From an uncultured Clostridia bacterium (GTDB lineage Bacteria; Bacillota; Clostridia; Oscillospirales; Acutalibacteraceae), in NCBI GenBank assembly GCA_947169745.1, contig CAMVQZ010000010.1:1-42213 (forward strand): a stretch of 42,213 nt of DNA. The letters are read 5' to 3'. Below the pieces are notes generated by a model that did no database searches, was not told where the DNA came from, and worked only from the letters and a program-made list of their open reading frames with translations. How positions within the stretch are numbered: position 1 is the stretch's first letter; each line of letters begins with the position of its first letter. This document shows positions 11,101 through 16,833 of this stretch, one piece after another. The translations under genes were made by a program, and so were the position numbers.

Positions 11101-11116
11101 AAAGGAGGGACTCTGA
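2168..11116 (+). CDS. Trimodular nonribosomal peptide synthetase, A-T-C-A-T-C-A-T-R, reductive release
   Basis: Assembly-line enzyme of about 2982 aa. The ATG at 2168 is chosen over the in-frame GTG at 2159 because GGAG at 2155-2158 abuts the GTG but sits 9 nt before the ATG. Domains by approximate residue: A1 5-455 (YTSGSTGNPKG, NGKLDR), T1 with Ser in LGGDS near 508, C1 557-950 (HHLITDG near 682), A2 988-1475 (YTSGSTGKPKG, NGKVDK), T2 with Ser in SGLTSL near 1521 (atypical motif), C2 1581-1971 (HHIVFDG near 1704), A3 2011-2494 (YTSGSTGRPKG, NGKTD), T3 with Ser in LGGTSL near 2539, and thioester reductase 2614-2977 (GATGFLG, YxxxK in YVYSKFIAER). There is no starter C domain. Read by eye against GrsA, the ten-residue specificity codes are A1 VAQFHGGAAK, A2 DAQDTGTIMK, A3 DMKNMGTVSK. 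R-domain release gives a peptide aldehyde or, after further reduction, an alcohol. No phosphopantetheinyl transferase is in the window. It is translationally coupled to the exporter. Confidence 0.95.
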   Translation: MQNFIERFLQAASEHPRKTALVCKEKSMTYAELETLSAKIASRLIRHGAVRNKIYPIVSERSCIYIASIIGVLRAGAAYSPLSVEYPKDRIAYIISDSKAELIIDKAFLEDIENERILSELPQIDMDNAAAVIYTSGSTGNPKGVLLPFESIEQSVDRFSAYSELPRDCRTAVNSPLTFVASTQFIFTPLCSGGTVYITPTEVMRDPVLLADFIEKNQINLTFISPKILRVFKPKGDSLKIVHSGGERVSGVFSDKFHLIVGYGQTESAAAVLMFDVDKKYDNTPIGKPLSGVTAYILDENGNNADEGELCLAGAFARCYLNSDEISARTFISNPFFENDGCKKLLRTGDIVRRGDDGNIIYMNRKDWMVKINGQRVEIGEVEVQLGKISGVAAAAVKAFTDSDGQTYLCGYFTAEKTLSDSDLRRALLGKLPSYMVPRFLVQIDEFPLTPNGKLDRQALREPDASDFRTEYAAPETDEERAVCAAFESILGIDKVGINDDFFALGGDSIKVVMLQERLSELRLSSAQIFSLRTPREIAKASGNGGDISFEFEEKTAYPMTDAQLGIYLAGIQDPQSLEYNNPASMFFPVDMNIDADRLADAVKKTAELYPFMKVCVKAVDGVPSVLPVKDMPVEVSFEKTQETDPEVLSRQFVRPFDLENGPLFRFKLFNTPAGIYYFSDVHHLITDGTSISLFTKNLVRIYSGEMPVSEDVSGFMLCDYEQKAKHGSHYRECREFFDNMLSGVEVDSNIIPDEIPEKPSSAGRQMTVSLSDYLPCNEIAGICKKLKITENSLFLGAFSYSLAKQSGQEQALFCTVENGRHNPGVSNTYGMLVKTLPLCVSIDENEETGKYLSRVQELLFGCLSHDQVSIVTLANEYEVSSDILFVYQGEMLNGVDFGSSFIPFRAHKTGDAMSKLSLDVLKRPDDYTLSFEYRADLYLDETIENFIHLYINIIKGLLECEKLCDITFCTDREESFYRRANDNAVEFDRSLTVVGLFREQVRLHPDKTAIVFRDKTLTYSQLDDYSERLARLLASEGITREVPVGIMVKRCELFPVCTFAVLKAGGGCQPLDSNYPPERLLYMLEDSGAPVVIADDDLAPIIEGYKGKIISANTIFDLPEDNNTVLTPPEADSLFALIYTSGSTGKPKGCMLEHRNLVNYCLAFHNVYGTTSEDRFSAYGAFGFDASMQDFYPALTSGATVYIVPEEMRLDLVGLHEFVTENQITMMDCTTQLGRQFITAYPDCPSMKAFTVGGEKLVPPEPPRFPLHNTYGPTECTIMVTDYEIDRHYVSVPIGKSFGNCDIYIIDKQNRLLPPGAVGELVISGYPVTRGYLNRPDLTDEKFIRNPFFDIEGYERMYLTGDVCRYLSDGNLQFVGRRDEQVKIRGFRIELTEIERRIRTYECISDACVIAKDLPTGGKAIVAYIVSDSAVDIPALNDFIADELPKYMVPSVTMQIEKIPITPNGKVDKRKLPEPAVKTEETAGSKELNELEKRLCAMVGEITGFEISNISESLVSSGLTSLTTIMFSAKLYEAFGLKAKVAELMDEECSLLKVENMIIENLLSGKQSKESESSPVSTDNVPLCAEQLGVYYDSVKRPEALIYNIPVKYTLSRRTDTTKLKAALEKLIETNPVLTSCIVLEGKELVQKQTDNPKPDIPVLNIKEERLHDEEAAFVRPFNLAHGPLFRAEIIKTESDVILLADAHHIVFDGLSLSAFIKRLADIYTNGTEPGRDVTYYEYIAEQAELENSEKGKSAAAYYQSLFKDYENASDISADLSGNEEDGELGEAFAYVDAKAVEEFCRKNKLTPAALFLAATEYTVSRCTADRKVYMSMISGGRENVRFIDSFGMFVKTLPIYAKIDTERTALQFVRDAASDMREAQANSAYPFIKLLDKYSYTPKINYACQLGIDEKVTLEGEPVTDSSIAELLPKFHLNIHIEEGGDKGIAVNVQYNTALYSPKLAQIISDSIAEGAKSVIADAEQKICKVSMLTDRDKKRLEAFSAGEKAEIPIQFYHRLFEAQVKKNPDKTALIACDHTYTFDELDRLANRLANALIAKGVSRGDRIAMLLPRTSRQIISIYGILKTGSAYIPCDPEYPDDRIQYIIENSGAKYIITDRPRGFENEVNVEELLLCENDTSPDVKMEPTDTAYMIYTSGSTGRPKGVIIPHKNIANYLTPHPANVNINAIYTDAHAFVSVTTVSFDMSLKETAGSLCNGVTLVLANEDETKDPLLLCDLMERTGGDAINATCSRMEQYMMLSRFREALSRCRVIMCGGEKYSPKLLENLKKTTKARIFNTYGPTETTVSCNSKELTNASAVSAGRPLLNAVEYIVDADENILPAGVVGELYIGGAGVGDGYSNNPELTARSFITFKGERFYRSGDYARFTDDGDVVILGRTDNQVKLRGLRIELGEIERAMLSCEGVRQAVALIRPINGMDNLCAYYSADSSVSEELLRDFISRRLTAYMVPAAIMRLDAMPQTPNGKTDIRALPQPELNSADTYTAPSTREESIFCDIFAHILKLDKVSVDSSFFDLGGTSLTVTSVLVEANDAGFEVSYGDIFTLKTPRALAAKVSGKDTFSDGLADYDYKSIDALVAENTLDSLKENKNRLGNILLTGATGFLGIHILRYLLDNYSGHIYCLLRGSKSHSARQRLVTQLFYYFESTYSSCFKNRITVIEGSVTSTDWFAELENERIDTVINCAALVKHFSETNDLMEVNAEGVKKLIGFCKAHGSMLVQVSTGSVAGDRVNNYPPADSIFNEQTLYFGQTIDNQYVYSKFIAERYALEAMNEGLKVKIMRVGTLAPRSSDGEFQINFDTNGFMGRLRAYVAIGAFPYSMMEFPVRLAPIDDTAEAIVRLCTTPDKCCIFHPLNNHVVPLGDIIMQMQENGLPVRLVEDDEFAAMLSAAENDPEKAALLTTLLAYENKDSSRSVEMIKTDNNYTTQVLYRLGFRWSMTPRSYMNSFLQALDGLRFFDIKEGL

Positions 11117-12873
11117 TGGCCCTTACCCGTACAGGCACTCTGCTGAGCAGAAAATTCAATGAATATCTTTTCCCTGCGATAATCAGTTCGATGTCTGTTT
11201 TGTTAGCAACCTTTATTGACGGTATTATCGTATCAAAGCTTATCAGCGACGATGCTTTCTCGGCGGTAAATCTTGCAGATCCGGTAATACTGTTTATGCA
11301 GGCGCTGTTCTTTCTCTTTGGTATCGGCGGCGCGATCAGCATTTCAATTGCAAAGGGACAGCGCAATACAAAAAAGGCAAATGCCCTGTTTTCCCTTTCC
11401 CTTATTGGTTCGCTTGTTGTATCGGTAGTTGTAACGGTTGCCGGAGTGCTGCTTATCGACCCTGTCACCTCCGCTCTCTGTACCGAGCCGCAGTTGACAG
11501 GGCTTGTCAGGAATTATTCGCTGGTAACCATTATCGGAACTCCACTCATGGTGATAGTACCATATCTGACATTTGTAATCCGCGTTGACGGTCTGCCGAA
11601 GCTGTCTGCAAATATCCTCCTTGCTTCAAACACCGTCAACCTTCTGATGGATTTTGTATACATCGGGGTATTCGGAATGGATACCTCAGGCGCAGCTCTC
11701 GCTACTGTTACCGGATATGGTGTGGGATTTCTCATAGAGCTGTATTATCTAATATTTTATAAAAAACGCACACTCAGGTTCGTGAGGCTATGCAAGGACG
11801 ATCTCAGATACCTCGGGGAGCTCTGTTCAAGCGGCATCTCCTCTGTCCTCAGTACAGTTCTGCTCTTTGTTAAAGCTATACTTCTCAATCGTATTGTTGT
11901 GGCAACAGGCGGTGCTGACGCTATTGCAGTTTTCTCAGTCTGCAACTTCACAGTGACCTTCATATCAATGTTCATTTCCGGCGGCGCGGATACCATGACT
12001 CCCATAATCAGCCTGCTCTACGGAGAACAGGATCACAAAGGAACAGATATTGTCCTTAAAAAGACTCTCCTCTTTGTATGCACCTCTTGTCTTTTGATAA
12101 CAGCCGCCGTTACAGCCTTTCCGCAGATGCTTCTGATGCTCTTTTCAGTGACCTCGCCCGAACGTGTGGAAATGGGTACTGCCGCTGTGAGGATATTCTC
12201 GCTTTGCTTTGTCTTTATGGGACTTTGCAATATTATTATGAATTACCTCCAGGCAAGCAGGCACCGGGCACTGTCTCTTATGGTCGCATTTCTTCGCGGT
12301 ATCGTTATTATTGTTCCCCTTGCTTACGGACTTTCTCTCGTGTCCGGGGTCACAGGCATATGGTGGTCATTTATGATCTCCGAAATGCTGACCGCTGTGA
12401 CAGCTCTGCTTGTTTGTTTTATCATCAGCCGCGTCAGGAAAAACAAGTACACCGGTATTCTTCTCCATGAACGGCAAAAAGCTGTGAATGCGGTTTTCGA
12501 TGTAAGCCTTTTTCCGGACAAAGCACAGGCAAGCGCCGTCTCAAAGGAACTGACAGATTTTTGTACTGAACATAAGGTAGAAAGCGGAAGGGCAACGCTT
12601 GCCGGGCTTTTGGCCGAAGAGATAGTTGAAAACATACGCTTCTTTAACAAGGATAAAAAACAGCCCCAGATCGACCTTATCTGTCATATAACCGACAACG
12701 GCATCATTATTTCCGTCAGGGACAACGGGGATACCTTCGATTCCATAACTGTAGATGATAACTGCGGGGAATTCACAAACCTCAGAATGATTCATTCCAT
12801 AGCAGATAAAGTATCGTATTCAAGGACCCTGGGAATGAATACAATGCTTGTGCAGATTTCTGACAATGCATAA
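11116..12873 (+). CDS. MATE-family exporter fused to a C-terminal anti-sigma-like (HATPase) domain
   Basis: 585 aa. Its ATG overlaps the NRPS stop (TGATG at 11114-11118), behind AAAGGAGG, so it is co-translated and probably exports the NRPS product. Residues about 15-450 form the multi-helix core of a MATE/MOP exporter (polytopic inner membrane, cation-coupled antiport). After about residue 460 the chain turns soluble and resembles a GHKL/RsbW-type ATPase: N-box LLAEEIVENI near 497, G1-like VRDNGDTFD near 534, and a closing stretch GEFTNLRMIHSIADKV near 551. Ordinary MATE proteins are about 450 aa and have no nucleotide-binding domain, so the fusion is unusual. Whether it binds ATP, acts as an anti-sigma or phosphorelay partner, or is structural cannot be told from sequence. 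Confidence 0.88.
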   Translation: MALTRTGTLLSRKFNEYLFPAIISSMSVLLATFIDGIIVSKLISDDAFSAVNLADPVILFMQALFFLFGIGGAISISIAKGQRNTKKANALFSLSLIGSLVVSVVVTVAGVLLIDPVTSALCTEPQLTGLVRNYSLVTIIGTPLMVIVPYLTFVIRVDGLPKLSANILLASNTVNLLMDFVYIGVFGMDTSGAALATVTGYGVGFLIELYYLIFYKKRTLRFVRLCKDDLRYLGELCSSGISSVLSTVLLFVKAILLNRIVVATGGADAIAVFSVCNFTVTFISMFISGGADTMTPIISLLYGEQDHKGTDIVLKKTLLFVCTSCLLITAAVTAFPQMLLMLFSVTSPERVEMGTAAVRIFSLCFVFMGLCNIIMNYLQASRHRALSLMVAFLRGIVIIVPLAYGLSLVSGVTGIWWSFMISEMLTAVTALLVCFIISRVRKNKYTGILLHERQKAVNAVFDVSLFPDKAQASAVSKELTDFCTEHKVESGRATLAGLLAEEIVENIRFFNKDKKQPQIDLICHITDNGIIISVRDNGDTFDSITVDDNCGEFTNLRMIHSIADKVSYSRTLGMNTMLVQISDNA

Positions 12874-12953
12874 TAAGTCCGGGCATAATAAAAACTCAGA
12901 TTATAATATTTTCCCTGAAAGAAAATCCCCCTGTGTCTGAAACAAAACAAAAA

Positions 12954-13024
12954 TACCGCACAAAGACTGAATACAAACGAAGGCCTGTCCTTACGTTTAT
13001 TATCAAAACAGTCTTTGTGCGGTA
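12954..13024 (-). terminator. Rho-independent terminator, minus strand (may also end the NRPS operon)
   Basis: A perfect 16-bp inverted repeat, TACCGCACAAAGACTG at 12954-12969 with its complement at 13009-13024, encloses a 39-nt loop that can itself pair (AAACGAAGG with CCTTaCGTTT). On the minus strand it is followed by TTTTTGTTTTGTTT, and it starts a few bases after the restored minus-frame stop at 13030. The arm core CCGCACAAAG also occurs at the ends of the small repeat elements in this window. No separate plus-strand terminator was found after 12873. Confidence 0.7.
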
Positions 13025-13029
13025 AACTT

Positions 13030-14285
13030 TTATTCCAGCGGGATCATTGGCAATTCTATTTTGCTTTTCTCCTTTTTTTCCGATTTGTCACTGGTCTCAT
13101 CGGATGAGGACTCCGACGATGTCAGTGATTGATATTCATATATCTGTCAACAAGGTACCATAATGCAACCATTACACAGGTCAGCTTCAGATCAGGCTCG
13201 CCGATGAAATTTGTGATAAGATCTCCGGGGCGGGAGGAATAATCGCCCTTCAGATATTCTGCCAGGAGCATTACCGCCTCCTGATAGTTATCCGAATAGG
13301 AATCACGCCCGTCACTCAGCAAGCGGATACGGTCGAGTCTGTCCTTGGTAAAGCCCTCCAGGGTTTCCGGCAGCCCGGTAGGATTCTCAGGATCCGGCTC
13401 TGTCTGGAATGAGCCGTCATCCTTGAAACGGTATACTGCAAATGTATCAGGATCTTTTGATTTTGAAGGCTCATCCGTGTACTGCTTATAGGTTTCCGGG
13501 GCCAACTCATTGAGTAATTTAAGCATCTGCGCCTTTTTTTCAGGATCATCCTTGTTTGTTTTCTGATTTTTATCCAGATTGATAAGATTATTTACGCCAT
13601 ACTTGCCGAAGCCCCACTCAGGAAAGGCAATCATTATTGTATAGTCAGAACTGGTATAGTAATTATGTACATAATTACAGGCAGCAAGCTTATCGGCATT
13701 CTCGTTCTCTGTTCCTGCCCATGCTGCGCTGGGTGTACCATAAGTATAGGCATAAAGATCATCTTCGGTAACAGTTACATTTTCCGGAATGAACTTATCC
13801 CTGTGGCTGTACATATACGGAATCCGTTCGGCCGCAAGCTGACTGCACGTCCTGATTATCTGCGACGAAACCGACACACAAAGAATAAATAAAGCTGTAC
13901 CAAAAAGGACAGGAACATTCCCGTTATCAAGCACAAAACCGATCGCAAGCATTGTCAGCCTGGGTATCAGCATACCCAACAGCGTGCCTGCAAGAATCAT
14001 CCCCATAAGAATCGCAAAATCATATTTGTCCAGGCACTGCTTCATATAGATCAGAATGTCCTTTATTCCCAGAGACCTCAGAGGCAACGGACGATAAAAG
14101 ACTATAGCATTCTCATCCAGAAGCTTTGCTGTCTTTTTGCTGACGGAAATCTTTTTACCGCTGTTATCCCTGTACCAGTAGCCTCTGAAGGCCTTCGGAT
14201 AAACGGCAACGGGAGTTCCGGAATCCTTCATATATGCGATCATAGGGCCGTAAGCATTTTTATACCAGCCTTCGGATAACCACAC
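13030..14285 (-). pseudogene. Chimeric remnant: NHLM-type ABC exporter fragment joined to an unidentified Ser-rich tail
   Basis: An open frame runs from a GTG at 14285 (no ribosome binding site) to a TGA at 13122. Residues 1 to about 165 (GWYKNAYGPMIAYM, GTPVAVYPKAFRGYWYRD, FYRPLPLRSLG, then two membrane segments) match the internal region of NHLM/NHLP peptide-export ABC transporters. The peptidase-like front, the rest of the membrane domain and the whole ATPase are missing. From about 13790 down, the sequence changes to a hydrophilic, secreted-looking segment I do not recognise. Near 13128 an ATAT run seems to carry two extra bases: removing them restores a frame reading EYQSLTSSESSSDE... 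and ending PMIPLE at a TAA at 13030-13032, just before the terminator. I read this as two gene fragments fused by deletion plus a late frameshift. Both parental genes are dead here. Confidence 0.6.
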
Positions 14286-14785
14286 TGGTCGATAAGATAC
14301 GCAAAGATCTCCTTTGACAGTGTTCTGGAAAACTTCATCGGCTTTCCGCTGCCCGTATATACTGCAAAGCTGCCGAAGGTCACCACCCGCAGATTATCCT
14401 GCAGAAGCGCAGCGCTGCCGATGGGATGGCGCAGATCTTCAAGCTCCCGTCTTATGTCGTTTTCATCAAAAGGCTTGACGACAAAACCGCTTGGCCTTGC
14501 CCTGAAAGCTTCCAGGCTGTGCTGCGGAAACGAGGTCACAAATATGATATTGCAGCAGGGGGAATATTTCCTGATCTCCAGTGCAAGAGCAATTCCCGAA
14601 TATTACCCTATCTCTGTTTCAAGGAATGCTATATCCCAGCCCGTTTTGGTGCCAAGTGCAGAAAACTCCTTTGCATCCGGAAACATAATGATCTCTGCGC
14701 CGGTTAAAAGTCCTGAAACAAGCCTTGAAAGCTTTTTCTGTGCAGCTTTATCGGTATCTATAATAAGTATCCTGATAATTCTCAC
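14240..14785 (-). pseudogene. Response regulator, broken by an in-frame TAA and truncated
   Basis: It starts at a GTG (14785-14783) behind GGAAGG. Residues 1-60 are a receiver domain (RILIIDTDKAA). The expected phospho-acceptor in DIAFLxxE is Glu instead of Asp (DIAFLETEIG). A TAA at 14605-14603 interrupts the frame; the same frame then continues with ALEIRKYSP, VTSFPQHSLEAF and KPFDENDI, the rest of the receiver, and the start of a SARP/BTAD-like output domain (VVTFGSFAVYTGSGKPMKF). The output domain is lost after LIDQCG near 14290, where the ABC-transporter fragment begins. It would have partnered the histidine kinase remnant upstream. Confidence 0.75.
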
Positions 14786-14842
14786 CCTTCCGACAAGTCA
14801 CTATGATAAATCATAGCAGCCAAGGTGATGCAAAAGCGAAAC

Positions 14843-14935
14843 AAAACCGGACTGTTTTGATAAACCTCCCTAAAAATCAGCAAATGCACCAAGACCGAAG
14901 AATGGCCTTGGTGCATTTTGACAATGTCCGGTTTT
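14843..14935. repeat. Nested inverted repeats between kinase and regulator remnants
   Basis: The inner stem is AAATGCACCAAG (14882-14893) with its perfect complement at 14907-14918. The outer stem is AAAACCGGAC (14843-14852) with its complement at 14926-14935. There is no clean U-tract on either strand. It could be an mRNA processing or attenuation structure of the old two-component operon or a small repeat element. A motif GATGCAAAAGCGAAACAAAA lies beside it (about 14828-14847) and recurs, slightly changed, upstream of the kinase at about 15544-15576. Confidence 0.6.
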
Positions 14936-14973
14936 ATAATAACAGCTCTTCGTCTGTTATCTGTGTGGAAAAT

Positions 14974-15496
14974 TCAGGATTTTGGTATTGTAATTGTCAC
15001 ATTTGTTCCTGACTTGCTGCTTTCAAATATCATGTCGCCGCCGCAGAGCGCCCTGAGCCTTGAACGTACATTTTCTATTCCCACACTTTGTCGTTTCTTT
15101 TGCTTCCCGGTAATGGAGCTTTTCCCTGTTCCGTCGTCTCTGACCCGCAGCAATGTCATGAATGGTGTGTCACTGCTTTCTATAAAAATATGTCCGCCGT
15201 CCCGGCGTGTACCGATACCGTACTGTACTGCGTTTTCCACAACTGGCTGAAGTACAAGAGGGGGCAGCATAAAATCCGTTACCTGAAGATCGTAATCCAC
15301 CTCAAATTTTTTGCCCTCGCCGTATTCTTCCAGCGCAAGATACTCCCTGGTGTGTTCAAGCTCTTTGGTAAAAGGTATCATATCGTTACTGGTAATAGAT
15401 TCCAGATTGCCTCTCAGATACCCTGAAAAATGAGACAGGGCAGGCTTCACCTTTCCCGGGTCACTGTCACACAAGGAAATAATGACCTGCAGGGAA
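14974..15496 (-). pseudogene. LytS-type histidine kinase, 3' half only
   Basis: The visible part starts at NSLQVIISLCDSDP and includes FSGYLRGNLESI, FTKELEHTREYLALEEY, the N-box LPPLVLQPVVENAVQYG, a G1-like VRDDGTG and GIENVRSRL. This is the C-terminal His_kinase/HATPase half of LytS-family sensors. The membrane sensor half and the phospho-acceptor motif PHFLF, which normally directly precedes NSL, are absent. In their place lies a 31-bp mobile-element remnant (15497-15527), and the open frame runs through it to 15561 without a ribosome binding site. It once formed a pair with the response regulator at 14240-14785. A fragment with the complementary N-terminal half lies at 41593-41853. Confidence 0.8.
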
Positions 15497-15527
15497 TTAA
15501 GGCAATCTCTGTGCGGTGTTGCCTTAA
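15497..15527. mobile_element. Internally deleted copy of the TTAA-flanked small repeat element
   Basis: TTAAGGCAA is joined directly to TCTCTGTGCGGTGTTGCCTTAA (31 bp). The right part is the reverse complement of the left terminus of the 179-bp elements at 21465 and 33231, so the interior has been lost. It lies exactly where the kinase frame should read F-N-S (TTTAATTCC contains TTAA), which fits insertion at a TTAA site. Confidence 0.75.
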
Positions 15528-15680
15528 TGATAACATATAAACGGATGCAAAAGCGATACAAAAGTGAAACAAAACAGAATATTTATCATATTTTTTTAAA
15601 AAACAGCGTTATCACCAACAGGTTAATATAATCTTTGGGGCACTATTAACAGTTTATCTTGGTTTATTCCGGCAGTAAAC

Positions 15681-16118
15681 TCAGGAATGAGCATTGTCAT
15701 AGAGCTTCTTTATCTCAGGCGGCAGATCGTCCGGTATCATTTCGCTGAGCCTGTCCTCGCTGCCGTCCTGCATTGCGGTATCATAGTACCAGCATTTGAA
15801 TCGGAGCATATCAAGTGTTTTCTGAAGGCGCAGCATTTCCTCCTCTACTGCCTTGCGCCTTGCTTCAAACAGCTTTTTGCGTTCGGGATAGGTGGATGCA
15901 CCCTCGACACACCACTCCATAAACTGCTTGATCTCTTTTATTTCCAGCCCCGATCTTTTCAGACATTCAATTACTCTCAAAGCTTCAAGCTCACGCTCGC
16001 TGAATTTTCTTATCCCCGATTGTCTTTCCATTCCCGGAAAAAGCCCTTCCTTGTCGTAGTAGCGAAGGGTTGAAACCGGCAGAGAAAACATTTCCGAGAC
16101 TTGGCCTATGGTATACAT
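15681..16118 (-). CDS. MerR-family transcriptional regulator
   Basis: 145 aa from the ATG at 16118-16116 with AAAGGAG upstream; a longer open frame to 16163 has no such site. The N-terminal winged helix-turn-helix MYTIGQVSEMFSLPVSTLRYYDKEGLF is typical of MerR proteins. A coiled-coil dimerisation helix follows (KKLFEARRKAVEEEMLRLQKTLDML) and a short effector region. There is no CxxC metal pair; a single Cys lies in RFKCWYYDTA, more like the aldehyde- or redox-sensing members. It diverges from the 16229-18387 operon, and the shared intergenic region carries a MerR-type promoter, so it is the likely activator of that operon. Confidence 0.9.
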   Translation of the reverse strand: MYTIGQVSEMFSLPVSTLRYYDKEGLFPGMERQSGIRKFSERELEALRVIECLKRSGLEIKEIKQFMEWCVEGASTYPERKKLFEARRKAVEEEMLRLQKTLDMLRFKCWYYDTAMQDGSEDRLSEMIPDDLPPEIKKLYDNAHS

Positions 16119-16148
16119 AAAAAATCTCCTTTTTTTAAAAAATAATCC

Positions 16149-16179
16149 TTGACCTAAAGTCAAGTTCAGGTGCTATAAT
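16149..16179 (+). promoter_or_regulatory. MerR-type promoter with 19-bp spacer and dyad operator
   Basis: TTGACC (16149-16154) and TATAAT (16174-16179) are 19 bp apart, the overlong spacing that MerR activators correct by untwisting DNA. The dyad CTTGAC-ctaaa-GTCAAG (about 16148-16164) overlaps the -35 and spacer and would be the operator. It drives the lipoprotein operon and faces the merR gene at 16118. Confidence 0.8.
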
Positions 16180-16228
16180 GATTATAGCATTAAAAGAGAG
16201 GGAAAACAATCTGCTTGGAGGTTTTTCT

Positions 16229-16813
16229 ATGAAAAAATTAGTTGCATTAGTGGTCGTTCTGTTATTGAGCATAACTCTGACCGCCTGCGGCAATGTTCAG
16301 AACAAAGCAGAAAGCACAGTACAGCCAGAAACATCATCAAATACAAATCCGGATGGTTCGTCTGTCTTAGAATCCACTATACCATCAGGGGAAGAATCAA
16401 CTGATGAACAAAAGCCTCAGACCTCGGCAGAGAATAATAGAGCGTCCGAAGAGAAGGAGGAAGAAATATTGAAAATGACCATCGGCAGCACTCCCGTTTC
16501 TGTAGAATGGGAGGACAGTGAATCAGTCAATGCGCTGAAAGGATTGTGCAAAGATCAGACCCTGACGATATCAATGTCCATGTACGGCGGCTTTGAACAG
16601 GTAGGTGATATCGGTGCAGACCTGCCCCGAAATGATGTTCAGACAACTACTTCGTCGGGAGATATTGTCCTGTATTCAGGCAATCAGATGGTTGTATTCT
16701 ATGGTTCAAATTCATGGGCATACACAAGGCTCGGACACATCACGGATAAAACACCGCAGGAATTGACAGAGCTTCTGTCATATGGCGATGTTACAATAAC
16801 GCTTTCAATATAA
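16229..16813 (+). CDS. Lipoprotein with cyclophilin-like domain
   Basis: 194 aa from the ATG at 16229, preceded by TTGGAGG at 16215-16221; the upstream in-frame ATG at 16178 overlaps the promoter and is rejected. Residues 1-20 are a lipoprotein signal with lipobox LTAC. A Ser/Glu/Thr-rich linker follows to about residue 82. Residues about 88-194 (MTIGSTPVSVEWEDSESV, MSMYGGFEQVGDIG, GDIVLYSGNQMVVFYG, WAYTRLGHI) match the cyclophilin-like fold family often found beside flavodoxins and aldo-keto reductases. The catalytic role of this family is unknown. It is membrane-anchored and the first gene of the MerR-controlled operon. A stand-alone cytoplasmic relative lies at 35542-35886. Confidence 0.85.
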   Translation: MKKLVALVVVLLLSITLTACGNVQNKAESTVQPETSSNTNPDGSSVLESTIPSGEESTDEQKPQTSAENNRASEEKEEEILKMTIGSTPVSVEWEDSESVNALKGLCKDQTLTISMSMYGGFEQVGDIGADLPRNDVQTTTSSGDIVLYSGNQMVVFYGSNSWAYTRLGHITDKTPQELTELLSYGDVTITLSI

Positions 16814-16833
16814 TGCGAAAGGAGCAAATAAGA

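Noticed and set aside
12954-13024. Terminator hairpin as a collapsed MITE
   Set aside because: It shares only the CCGCACAAAG core, lacks TTAAGGCAAC ends, and has the U-tract and position expected of a terminator.
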